Assembly: GCA_945860895.1 (NCBI GenBank)
Contig: CAMASK010000018.1
Location: 1-44,428, forward strand
Origin: Bacteriovorax stolpii
GTDB lineage: Bacteria; Bdellovibrionota; Bacteriovoracia; Bacteriovoracales; Bacteriovoracaceae
Reading direction: 5' to 3'
Length of the DNA: 44,428 bases
A program made the translations under genes and the position numbers. Positions 34,518-42,053 of the stretch are shown here, one piece after another; within the stretch, counting starts at the first letter, position 1; each line of letters begins with the position of its first letter. The notes under the pieces were generated by a model. That model did no database searches. It was not told where the DNA came from and was given only the letters and a program-made list of their open reading frames with translations.

Positions 34518-35300
34518 ATGAGTTATCCGTCTAAAATTATATGCCTCACAGAAGAGACCGTCGAGACTCTGTATTTATTAGGTCGTTCTGACCTAATTGC
34601 GGGCGTTAGTAAGTATGTTGAAAGACCTCTTCAGGCCAAAAACAACCATCCCCAGGTAAGCCAATTCATCCGCTCAGATATTGAGCAAATTGTTTCAATG
34701 AGTCCTGACCTGGTCATTGGCTTTTCGGATATTCAAAAAGACATTGCTAAGGAATTGGTTGGCAGGGGATTAAATGTTTTTATAACGAATCAGAGATCGT
34801 TAAAAGAAATTCTGGAGCAGATTCTTCTTCTCGGTAGAATGGTTGGGGAGCAAGCTAAAGCAATTAAACTTGTTGAGGAATTTTCTGCCAAGCTGAACGA
34901 ATATTGCGCTATGTCTCAAGGCAAGCCGAAGGTTAAAGTCTATTTTGAAGAATGGGATCAGCCTCGTTTAAGTTGCATTCAATGGGTGTCTGAGTTGATA
35001 GAGATTTGTGGCGGCGTAAATATTTTTAAACATAAATCAGGTAGTCTCGCTATTAATAGAAGTGTTTCTGATGAAGAAATTGTAGCGCTTAATCCGGATG
35101 CCATTATTGGTTGCTGGTGTGGTAAAAAAGTGAAGCTTGAGAGCTTTTCCCAAAGACAGAATTACCAAAATATTAAGGCGATACAAAATCTCCATGTTTT
35201 CGAAGTCGATCCAGCCATTTTCTTGCAGCCCGGGCCGGCCCTGTTCCTTGACGGGTTAAGTCGGATGTTTGAAATTTTAGAAAAAGTCCGAGGCCCTTGA
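34518..35300 (+). CDS. BtuF-like periplasmic-binding-fold protein without signal peptide
   Basis: The protein follows the helical-backbone metal-receptor fold used for cobalamin and siderophore binding: IICLTEETVETLYLLGRSDL, a domain with SDIEQIVSMSPDLVIGF, and FEEWDQPRLSCIQWVSELIEICGG, typical of BtuF-related cobalamin-binding proteins. It lacks a signal peptide. GGGGGAG at 34505-34511, 6 bases before ATG 34518, fixes this start over the longer frame from 34482. Signal-less homologues are common and probably act in the cytoplasm or as part of corrinoid handling. Cobalamin is likely but not proven. Confidence 0.8.
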   Translation: MSYPSKIICLTEETVETLYLLGRSDLIAGVSKYVERPLQAKNNHPQVSQFIRSDIEQIVSMSPDLVIGFSDIQKDIAKELVGRGLNVFITNQRSLKEILEQILLLGRMVGEQAKAIKLVEEFSAKLNEYCAMSQGKPKVKVYFEEWDQPRLSCIQWVSELIEICGGVNIFKHKSGSLAINRSVSDEEIVALNPDAIIGCWCGKKVKLESFSQRQNYQNIKAIQNLHVFEVDPAIFLQPGPALFLDGLSRMFEILEKVRGP

Positions 35301-35330
35301 CGCTTAAAAATTAAAGATCATATTGGTTAT

Positions 35331-35948
35331 ATGAAACGGATGTATGTAACCCTTGGACTTATTCTGCTTGTACTCATTTCAGCGATCACTTGCCTTGGGC
35401 AAATGACTTCGCCCAATGATCAATCTTTAACTCAATCTCCGGATACATTTAATCGCTTGAAACGAAGAATGGAGTTAAGGGAAGAAATGCATAAGAGAAT
35501 GCGTGATAAAATACTTCATGGCATTGGTTCTGATGAGAACATATTTGAAGGCTTGGAGGACATGTTTGAGGATGCCCTATCAGACTCTATGACTATTAAA
35601 CCTTCCGCAAACTTTTCCAGTGAATGGGCCGAAAGTAAAACTGGAAGAATTCTTATCATCACCCCTAAAACCAAAGACCAACAACTCAATATCGATGTAA
35701 ACAATGAAATGATCACTATTAAAGGTAAAACAGAAGAAAAAAATGAATACACTTCAGTTTCATCTTCATTTAGTAATTCATTCTCTGTCCCGGATGATTG
35801 CGATGGAAGCAAAGTGAAAATGGATCAAAAAGATGGAAAAATTCTGATCGAATTGCCATTCAAAGGAGCAGCGAAAGTTATCTCGTTGCCACCCAAGAAA
35901 GAGGAAAGAAAACCTATTCCTCCTTTGGACGGCGAAATTACGATCTAG
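35331..35948 (+). CDS. Exported Hsp20/alpha-crystallin-like protein
   Basis: An N-terminal hydrophobic helix (MYVTLGLILLVLISAITCLG) acts as signal peptide or anchor. A charged segment (about 40-90) leads to an alpha-crystallin-like beta domain (about 100-185): GRILIITPKTKDQQLNIDVNN, ITIKGKTEEK, FSVPDDCDGSKVKMDQKDGKILIELPF. The tail ends in GEITI, an I-x-I motif used by small heat-shock proteins for oligomer contacts. Most Hsp20 proteins are cytoplasmic; this one appears to act in the periplasm. It follows the BtuF-like gene by 30 bases and may be co-transcribed. The next gene is convergent and abuts its stop. Confidence 0.7.
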   Translation: MKRMYVTLGLILLVLISAITCLGQMTSPNDQSLTQSPDTFNRLKRRMELREEMHKRMRDKILHGIGSDENIFEGLEDMFEDALSDSMTIKPSANFSSEWAESKTGRILIITPKTKDQQLNIDVNNEMITIKGKTEEKNEYTSVSSSFSNSFSVPDDCDGSKVKMDQKDGKILIELPFKGAAKVISLPPKKEERKPIPPLDGEITI

Positions 35949-36701
35949 CTATCTTTTAATTTTATTCGCCATATTGATGATCTGAGTTCTTAGATTACCA
36001 ACCATAGTTGATTGAGTAGACGAAAATGGTGGGTAATTAAAAAAGCTGTTGGCAGTTTTAATATCAAATCCTGCGATAATGCCTGAAACAATGAGCGTTT
36101 CATTACTTGAAATCTCTTTCATATAAACAATTGAATAATTTCGATACATCAATTGCGAAAAATTAGTCATATCAAGAACCATAAAACGTTCTTTGCCGGT
36201 CCCCGCAATAGCAGAGGCTTCGTCACGCAAATAATTTGTTAATTGTGGGCCCAAGGTTGCTGGATTTGTTTCTTTTAGTAGGAAATCAAAACTCACTTTA
36301 AAAGGAATGCTATAAGCTTTTACAGTATTTGTGACATACCACTTATCTGCAGATTTCTGGCTGACAGAAACTGAACTAAGCATAGAAGAGATATAATTTT
36401 GAGTATTCATTATGCTTTGAGAAAGATTGGCGAAAGGCTTTTTAGCAAGGAATGCAATCTTTGAAACAATCAGTTGATTATTTGTTGGGTGCAGATCCGC
36501 AATTTTAGGAATATCCATTAAGCTCAAATCTTTTTTTCTAAAATTAGTTTGGGATACCCATTCGAATGCAACTTGGATTTCACCATCATTAAGTACTGTC
36601 GGACTTACAACGAAATCGACATTTCTCTCTTCAATTTCCGCAAAAGTGGTCTGGTTAAAGAGCAGTGTAAGGCAAAGAAGTGCCACCAACTGAGTTTTCA
36701 T
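35949..36701 (-). CDS. Exported protein of unknown function, 250 aa
   Basis: A signal peptide (MKTQLVALLCLTLLFNQTTFA) precedes about 229 residues of mixed alpha/beta character with no cysteines. Segments such as VVSPTVLNDGEIQVAFEWVSQ and FMVLDMTNFSQLMYRNYSIVYM suggest beta structure. No motif assigned. Upstream, an imperfect 11-base inverted repeat (36737-36747 and 36766-36776, AGTTACTGTCT against AGACAGATACT) may be regulatory. Its stop directly abuts the convergent Hsp20-like gene. Confidence 0.7.
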   Translation of the reverse strand: MKTQLVALLCLTLLFNQTTFAEIEERNVDFVVSPTVLNDGEIQVAFEWVSQTNFRKKDLSLMDIPKIADLHPTNNQLIVSKIAFLAKKPFANLSQSIMNTQNYISSMLSSVSVSQKSADKWYVTNTVKAYSIPFKVSFDFLLKETNPATLGPQLTNYLRDEASAIAGTGKERFMVLDMTNFSQLMYRNYSIVYMKEISSNETLIVSGIIAGFDIKTANSFFNYPPFSSTQSTMVGNLRTQIINMANKIKR

Positions 36702-36855
36702 TAGTAATCCTTGAAGATATAAATGGTTTTATCTCAAGTTACTGTCTGTCAGGAAAATTATCATTAGACAGATACTAAACCTGTAACAATTACCATCGAC
36801 ATAAGTACTTGATTTTAATCAGAAATAAAGGGGGCATTTTTTTCCTAAGTATCCT

Positions 36856-36863
36856 GCCGATAA
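36856..36863 (+). promoter_or_regulatory. Orphan FliA -10 element
   Basis: GCCGATAA is an exact match to the FliA -10 and sits 45 bases before the ATG at 36909, but the correctly spaced -35 (36837-36844) is T-rich and matches poorly. TAAAGGGG occurs 22 bases upstream instead of 11. It is listed only as a weak candidate. Confidence 0.25.
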
Positions 36864-36908
36864 ATCCGAATAGAAGAATGTGCTTAAAACCCCTTCGTGG
36901 AGGCCTTT

Positions 36909-37052
36909 ATGGCAAAGACACTGGCTTTATTCTTCGTTTTTGGACTAATGGTAAGCTGTGCTTCTCATCACAATGAGAGAAGCATTTCTTCGTTAGATCA
37001 AGAAGAAAAAGAAGCAGGATATCGTCATGAGCGAGGATCAATGTATCGCTAA
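36909..37052 (+). CDS. Small lipoprotein, 47 aa
   Basis: The short frame MAKTLALFFVFGLMVSCASH ends its signal peptide in a lipobox (MVSC), and a charged 30-residue tail follows (DQEEKEAGYRHERGSMYR). GGAGG at 36899-36903, 5 bases from the ATG, supports expression, and a strong hairpin terminator follows at 37125-37150. A mature chain of about 30 residues on a lipid anchor is typical of small surface lipoproteins of unknown role. A sigma-28 -10 sequence lies upstream (36856). Confidence 0.7.
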   Translation: MAKTLALFFVFGLMVSCASHHNERSISSLDQEEKEAGYRHERGSMYR

Positions 37053-37124
37053 AATTTTCAGGCTCTAAAAGCCCTATGGGATGTTTGGCGGCTCAACAAT
37101 CACGCTTTTAATTGAATCCAAAGC

Positions 37125-37158
37125 AAAGAGAGAATTATAGTTCTCTCTTTCTATTTTT
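37125..37158 (+). terminator. Intrinsic terminator
   Basis: AAAGAGAGAA (37125-37134) pairs with TTCTCTCTTT (37141-37150) around a 6-base loop, followed by CTATTTTTTC. The 10-base stem is AT-rich but perfect. It ends the small lipoprotein transcript; on the other strand it lies immediately after the rsgA stop and may help terminate that too. Confidence 0.75.
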
Positions 37159-38110
37159 TCTGCCAATCAGGAATCTGCATCACTTCTTCAAGCACTCGTT
37201 TGTACGAATCAAGTCTGGATAAAATCAACTGATTCTCTCTTTCTTCTTTATTAAGCTGCTGAAAAAAACAACCTTTGTTATTTTCCTCGTGATTGCAGCT
37301 GACAAATTTGCATTTTGTTGCGAACTCCTGAATATCAGAAAAACTCATTATCAGCTCTTCCTGAGTGAGATCACTTAAACTCATGGAACGGATGCCTGGA
37401 GAGTCGATGAGTGCGAACTTTTCGCCATCAATTAATTCCGCCCAAGTTGTGGTGTGTGAACCTTTATTGGCGCGATTAGTTTCTCCACTTAAAAGTTGAA
37501 TCTTTCCTTCGGAGAGTTCAGTGATCAATCTGCTCTTCCCAACACCTGATTGGCCTACCAGAATAGCAGTTTTACCAGCGAGCTTGTCGGACAGTTCCTT
37601 AAAGCCTTCGCCTAGATAGCGCTGCTTATAATTTCCTTCATGGGCAGAAAGTTCAAAGCACTCGACATTTAGCCATTTAAGGCGATCAGCTTCGAATTGA
37701 ATATCGAATTCAGATTCCTCATAAAGGTCCATTTTATTGAAAATGACATAGGCGGGAATATTCCAATAATCTGAGCGGACTAAATAGCGATCAACAAGAC
37801 CGCGTTTAAATGCCGGCACACCAGCACTCACCACAATCAGTAGCACATCAATATTAGCGGCAATGACATTTTTTTTCTGAACTCGTGGTATATTTCGGAA
37901 AATAAAATTGCTTCGTTCCAGCACTTTTTGAATTACCCATTCCTGACCAGTCATGGGTGGGGGGATAAGTTCTACCCAATCTCCTACAACAATATGATCT
38001 TCTTTGAGTAGCGTCGCCAAAGCAGTTGCCGTTACAACTTCCTTATTATCAGAACGCTGACAGTCAAAATTCCGTTTCGAAGACCTAAATATGCGGGCGC
38101 GTATAGTCAT
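37151..38110 (-). CDS. rsgA: Ribosome small subunit-dependent GTPase A
   Basis: This circularly permuted GTPase checks 30S maturation. In order: OB-fold region (about 1-85), NKMD (Asn125-Asp128, G4), GQSGVGKS (186-193, G1), switch ANKGSHTTT, DSPG (236-239, G3, DTPG in many relatives), then the zinc site Cys267-Cys272-His274-Cys281. The frame is open from 38269, but that start would lie inside the tRNA gene at 38242-38318. The ATG at 38110 gives a standard RsgA N-terminus of 319 residues, so I place the start there. The ribosome site is weak. The stop abuts the terminator at 37125-37150. Confidence 0.92.
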   Translation of the reverse strand: MTIRARIFRSSKRNFDCQRSDNKEVVTATALATLLKEDHIVVGDWVELIPPPMTGQEWVIQKVLERSNFIFRNIPRVQKKNVIAANIDVLLIVVSAGVPAFKRGLVDRYLVRSDYWNIPAYVIFNKMDLYEESEFDIQFEADRLKWLNVECFELSAHEGNYKQRYLGEGFKELSDKLAGKTAILVGQSGVGKSRLITELSEGKIQLLSGETNRANKGSHTTTWAELIDGEKFALIDSPGIRSMSLSDLTQEELIMSFSDIQEFATKCKFVSCNHEENNKGCFFQQLNKEERENQLILSRLDSYKRVLEEVMQIPDWQKK

Positions 38111-38241
38111 AGATGTTTCGAGAGTAGCATAAAAGCTTGATACTTGATTGACAATTTTTGAGGAGGGGCTTAAAGTTGTGCGCAAATCTCTAAATCTAAA
38201 ACACCTTGGAATCAATGGGTTTTTCGTCTTCGAGAGTATGC

Positions 38242-38318
38242 GCACCGGTAGCTCAGTTGGATAGAGCAACCGATTTCTAATCGGTAGGTCACAGGTTCGA
38301 CTCCTGTCCAGTGCGCCA
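38242..38318 (+). tRNA. tRNA-Arg (anticodon UCU)
   Basis: The cloverleaf is complete: D-stem GCTC/GAGC, anticodon stem ACCGA/TCGGT with loop TTTCTAA (anticodon TCT at 34-36), a 5-base variable loop, T-arm ACAGG-TTCGACT-CCTGT, discriminator G73 and encoded CCA. The acceptor stem GCACCGG with CCAGTGC has one C-A mismatch at 5:68. UCU reads AGA arginine codons. A run of seven T follows the CCA and may act as terminator. It lies on the opposite strand upstream of rsgA. Confidence 0.95.
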
Positions 38319-38350
38319 TTTTTTTCTAATTCTTGCCCAGCAAAACCCGA

Positions 38351-38809
38351 CTAACTTCTTATCTTTTCAGTTAAACCTTTTAAAAAGTTTCTTAAAAATT
38401 GGTCTCCGCAGATTCTATAATTGATGTGTCCTTGTTTTCTAAAAAAAGCACTAAGTTCTGTTTTAGAAACGTTGAATCCCGCTCTCTTAAGGAAGTCAAT
38501 AATGTCTTCATCTTTTAATTCAAAGGCAACTCGCAGTTTTTTTAGAACAACATTATTGGTGGGTAACTCAAGTGGCATAGCGGGGCGAGTTTCATCTCTA
38601 CCTCGTTTGAGATAAATTAATCCATTAAGAAAATGAGCCATCAGATTTTGTGGGCATTCTATAAATCCAGGTTCATCTTCTTTTTTTATGTACGCATTCA
38701 TTTCGGCTTGAGTCGCATTTCCACCACCTAGCTTAACAATGTCGACAAGTTTGAACTCACTTATGTTTAGCATGTACCGAACACTACGAATTACGTCATT
38801 ATTTATCAT
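38351..38809 (-). CDS. DUF1456 family protein, YehS-like
   Basis: 152 residues with two repeats of the DUF1456 motif: NDVIRSVRYMLNISEFKLVDI, and VVLKKLRVAFELKDEDIIDFLK with FRKQGHINYRICGDQFLRNF. This follows E. coli YehS closely. Function is unknown; small, soluble and often near ribosome or tRNA genes. The start has two ATGs close by; 38809 is used. Stop close to the tRNA 3' side, no terminator seen. Confidence 0.9.
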   Translation of the reverse strand: MINNDVIRSVRYMLNISEFKLVDIVKLGGGNATQAEMNAYIKKEDEPGFIECPQNLMAHFLNGLIYLKRGRDETRPAMPLELPTNNVVLKKLRVAFELKDEDIIDFLKRAGFNVSKTELSAFFRKQGHINYRICGDQFLRNFLKGLTEKIRS

Positions 38810-38870
38810 TCAATCCCCACCAAATTGCAGTTGCACTTTATGCTTTGATATTAACGTGACGGCACGAGGA

Positions 38871-39965
38871 TTAAGGTCTAAGGGCTTCGGCAGGAATTCT
38901 TTTTTTACGATTTTTAGGATCATAAATCATGAACTTCATCCCAATGCTATTACCCATGTATCCGAGATTATACTTTTGAGTCCCATCCATGAATCCATGC
39001 TCTTGTTTGTAAAAACTAAGCTTGTTCTCATAGAAAAAGCCAAAGCGCTCTTTAGGAGTATTGAGCTCCACGCGATTGGTTAAACTGCCCCCAATTCCTT
39101 GAACACCGTATTTATCTTTGCCCTCATCAAAATCCCACCACTGTCCCTCTTTGATCATTACGGAATAATTTTCACCAACCATCACACCAGCTGCAATGCT
39201 TGGGACATAAGTGAGGTTGCCAAATTTTGTATCGATTAATTTAAAACGATGTCCGTAACCAAGTTCAAATGTCATTTGCTTGTGAGTATTTTGATTTCTT
39301 ACCAGTTCGCTCTCGCCAGGTCGTTGATTGTATCCATCAAATGGTTCATTAAGCGCTTGCACACCATCCACTTCAACTCCATCAATTGTTCCTTTCATGT
39401 ATTTAACCTGATTTTGTTCTTGGAGGAATTTTGGATGAAAAGCGGATAAGAAAAATTCGTTGCCATTCTTTTCAATACTCACTGTGAAAGTATTCGATGG
39501 CTCATCAATCATTTGGAAAGGATTATTGCCCTCTTGCTTCCAGGTCTTTGGTTCGAAGAATTCACGAGAACTTCTCTCGGCCCATTCATAATCTTTAATT
39601 TCTACATTGTAGCGCGAAGAACTGAGCTGGATGTCAGAGTTAAAATATGTTGTATAAGAATGACTGGCGTACAAACGAATTTTCCATTTGTCTGTAGGCT
39701 TTAGGAGAAGGGGCACTTCATCATCGTTCTCCAGACATTTTAAAGGATCCAAACTTATTCCTTTATCAGTTGCAAGAAAAGCCTCTTTGATTAATGACTG
39801 CGACTCTTTTTCCAGATAGTGGGCACAAAATCCATCATCTACAATGATCAGCGGCTGCTCAATAGGCCCATCCATACAAATCGACATGAGATCAACTTTT
39901 TTCGTTTGAGGAGTTTGTGCCGAGAGACTTAAAGGGATCAATAAAAATAGGGAACAGTATTTCAT
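38871..39965 (-). CDS. Exported protein of unknown function, 364 aa
   Basis: A signal peptide (MKYCSLFLLIPLSLSAQ) is followed by a cysteine-containing N-terminal part (ICMDGPIE, FCAHY, KCLEND) and a beta-rich C-terminal half (ELGYGHRFKLIDTKFGN, PSIAAGVMVGENYSVMI, GFFYENKLSFYK). The last third looks barrel-like, but the C-terminal residues are basic (NRKKRIPAEALRP), not the usual aromatic end. AAAGGT precedes the ATG. No family recognised. Confidence 0.65.
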   Translation of the reverse strand: MKYCSLFLLIPLSLSAQTPQTKKVDLMSICMDGPIEQPLIIVDDGFCAHYLEKESQSLIKEAFLATDKGISLDPLKCLENDDEVPLLLKPTDKWKIRLYASHSYTTYFNSDIQLSSSRYNVEIKDYEWAERSSREFFEPKTWKQEGNNPFQMIDEPSNTFTVSIEKNGNEFFLSAFHPKFLQEQNQVKYMKGTIDGVEVDGVQALNEPFDGYNQRPGESELVRNQNTHKQMTFELGYGHRFKLIDTKFGNLTYVPSIAAGVMVGENYSVMIKEGQWWDFDEGKDKYGVQGIGGSLTNRVELNTPKERFGFFYENKLSFYKQEHGFMDGTQKYNLGYMGNSIGMKFMIYDPKNRKKRIPAEALRP

Positions 39966-40048
39966 ATAATACCTTTCGGTTAAACTTTGAAAAATTTGAT
40001 AAAAAAAATGTCTAACTTTTAAACAATCATTGCAACTGGTTGTAAGCC

Positions 40049-40567
40049 TTAAAGATTTTTTTCAAATTCATGCAAAGAAAGGCCTTGAACCTTTGGAACT
40101 CCGAACAAAGGGTCTGATTCAGGGAATGCTTCAACTCTTCCCGTGGCTTTGAAGCCTCGGCGTTCATAAAAAGCTATAAGTTCTTTTCTGAATGGAATAA
40201 CAGTAATACGTATTCTTGATAAACCTTTTTGATGAGCAATCTTTTCAATGTGATTTAATAAAATCTTACCAATCCCTTTTGCCTGCAGTTGAGGTGCCAC
40301 AGTCAGCATTCCAAAATAAAGTGTTTTTTCATCTTCTTGTTTTAAATGAACACTACCAATGAGCTGACCATTTTCTATCGCCATCTCGATTTGATTAAGG
40401 GTTGTACAGATCAAATAATTCAGACTTTTCTCATCAGTTCGCTGGCCATCGAGCAGATCGGCTTCAGTTGTCCAGCCTTTTTTTGAGTCTTCTCCGCGAT
40501 AGGCGGAATTGACTAATTTTGCTAGCTCTTTGGTGTCCTCAATGGTGGCGGTTTTAAAAATAATCAT
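40049..40567 (-). CDS. GNAT family N-acetyltransferase
   Basis: 172 residues. The acetyl-CoA loop is in VAPQLQAKGIGKILLNHIEKIA (Q-x-K-G-I-G), followed by the typical FYERRGFKATGR end. ATIEDTKELAKLVNSAY is the standard opening. The acceptor substrate is unknown. It is divergent from the HAD gene across 45 bases. Confidence 0.9.
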   Translation of the reverse strand: MIIFKTATIEDTKELAKLVNSAYRGEDSKKGWTTEADLLDGQRTDEKSLNYLICTTLNQIEMAIENGQLIGSVHLKQEDEKTLYFGMLTVAPQLQAKGIGKILLNHIEKIAHQKGLSRIRITVIPFRKELIAFYERRGFKATGRVEAFPESDPLFGVPKVQGLSLHEFEKNL

Positions 40568-40611
40568 CGTACCATCATAGTCAATTCCCGAATAATGCGT
40601 AAAATAAATTT

Positions 40612-41262
40612 ATGAAGAATTTGAAAGGTTTTATCTTTGATATGGATGGAGTGATAGTGGATAACCATAGCTATCACTTTAAGGCTTGGATGGACTTTGC
40701 CAAAAAATATGACTTCCCTCTGGATGAGAAGATTTACAGAGATAAATTTAATGGAAAAACCAACGCAGATTTATTTCGCATGATCTTTGGTGAATCAATT
40801 TCAAGTGATCGGATCGAGCTTTATTCAATTGAGAAAGAATCGAATTATCAAAAACATTATGAAAAAGACATGACTCCTCTTAAGGGTCTGGTGGATTTTT
40901 TGGATTTTTTAACATCCCATCGCTTCAAGATTGCTCTGGGAACCTCGGCCCCAACTGCAAATGTCGATTTTGTGTTAGATAAACTTTTTTTAAGAAAGTA
41001 TTTTCAGACAATTGTTGATGGGCCTCAGGTAAATCGAGGGAAGCCAGATCCTGAAGTTTATACGAGATGTATAAAGAAACTAGGCTTGCATCCAAATAAC
41101 TGTGTTGTGTTCGAAGATTCTCTGGCCGGTCTTGAGTCGGGAAGAAATGCCGGTTGTCACATAGTAGGGGTGGCGACTTCTCATCAGGCCTATGAATTAA
41201 AACCCCTGACTGATTATATTATCCATGATTTTAGGGAAGCGAGAAATTTACTTCGTTTGTAA
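40612..41262 (+). CDS. HAD hydrolase, beta-phosphoglucomutase-like
   Basis: Nucleophile motif FDMDGVIVDN (Asp10, Asp12), then LGTSAP (motif II), GKPDPEVY (Lys, motif III) and VFEDSLAGLESGRNAG (motif IV). The cap domain lies between about 15 and 85. This pattern fits beta-phosphoglucomutase-like phosphatases acting on sugar phosphates. The exact substrate is unclear. The end overlaps the convergent hypothetical gene by 15 bases. Confidence 0.9.
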   Translation: MKNLKGFIFDMDGVIVDNHSYHFKAWMDFAKKYDFPLDEKIYRDKFNGKTNADLFRMIFGESISSDRIELYSIEKESNYQKHYEKDMTPLKGLVDFLDFLTSHRFKIALGTSAPTANVDFVLDKLFLRKYFQTIVDGPQVNRGKPDPEVYTRCIKKLGLHPNNCVVFEDSLAGLESGRNAGCHIVGVATSHQAYELKPLTDYIIHDFREARNLLRL

Positions 41263-42009
41263 TTTTGTTCTTACCGAAAGATAAATACCTTTTACATTCA
41301 ATGGTTCTTCAGAAATTTCTAAACTCGAATAGAGGGTCACTAAGGCAATCCCTAAATAAAGAAAATCAGTAGAAATTTTTACTTTTTTCTCGAGCATGAA
41401 ATCGGCAACTCGCAAGAGTGATTTTTTAAAAGTTTCTAAATCAAATACCATACTTCCCAGCGAAGAGCCAAAATGAGCTTTGAAGAGTTCTGAGAGTTTT
41501 TTTCGGTCACTTTCTGGCCAATGAGGAGAAGTCAGACCAATTTTCATGAGACCAGCCTCAAATAGTCTCTGATCTTCCAGATAAAAACCGTCATAGATTT
41601 CAGACAGACCAAGGGAAAATTCTGGTTTAAATTGGGTCCATATCCCGGATGGATGCCACTTTAAGATTTCTCCATCTATTTGATAGCCTTCGGATCTAAG
41701 GTCCAAGAATAGTCCATGTGGGGAAAAAAGCTGGGCAAAATATAGAGCTAAAATCTTTTCTGCAGCTTGTGCGTTATGCTTTAAGTTGACTGATTTCAAC
41801 GCATCTTCAACTAATTGAATGGAAAATGGGCGTAAATAGCTATTTTGAAGAACTAAAAGCTCTGAATAGCCCTCTTTTTTTATGATTCGGCGAGAAAGTT
41901 TAGGCAGTTCATGTGCCAATACGCTCCAATCCACGGCTTCAAACATAACCGTGGGAACATGCTTCAACAACTCTTTCAGAACTCCAGGTAAGATTCTCAT
42001 CAAAATCAT
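41248..42009 (-). CDS. Hypothetical protein, 253 aa
   Basis: A soluble-looking protein with alternating hydrophobic helices (PGVLKELLKHVPTVMF, KILALYFAQLF, LYLGIALVTLYSSLEI) and a conserved-looking core FSLGLSEIYDGFYLEDQRLF. No motif I can assign and no signal peptide. Two ATGs (42009 and 42000) are possible starts. It is divergent from the SDR gene by 44 bases and overlaps the HAD gene at its end. Confidence 0.65.
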   Translation of the reverse strand: MILMRILPGVLKELLKHVPTVMFEAVDWSVLAHELPKLSRRIIKKEGYSELLVLQNSYLRPFSIQLVEDALKSVNLKHNAQAAEKILALYFAQLFSPHGLFLDLRSEGYQIDGEILKWHPSGIWTQFKPEFSLGLSEIYDGFYLEDQRLFEAGLMKIGLTSPHWPESDRKKLSELFKAHFGSSLGSMVFDLETFKKSLLRVADFMLEKKVKISTDFLYLGIALVTLYSSLEISEEPLNVKGIYLSVRTKLQTK

Positions 42010-42053
42010 AGAGTGATTATGCTACACTCGCTGAAACATTCGCTAGGGTTTAA

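Noticed and set aside
36737-36776. Imperfect inverted repeat AGTTACTGTCT / AGACAGATACT
   Set aside because: Two mismatches in 11 and an 18-base centre; could be an operator but evidence is too weak to call one.
38111-38269. N-terminal extension of the RsgA frame to 38269
   Set aside because: It would run through the tRNA-Arg gene on the opposite strand, and the ATG at 38110 gives a standard RsgA N-terminus.
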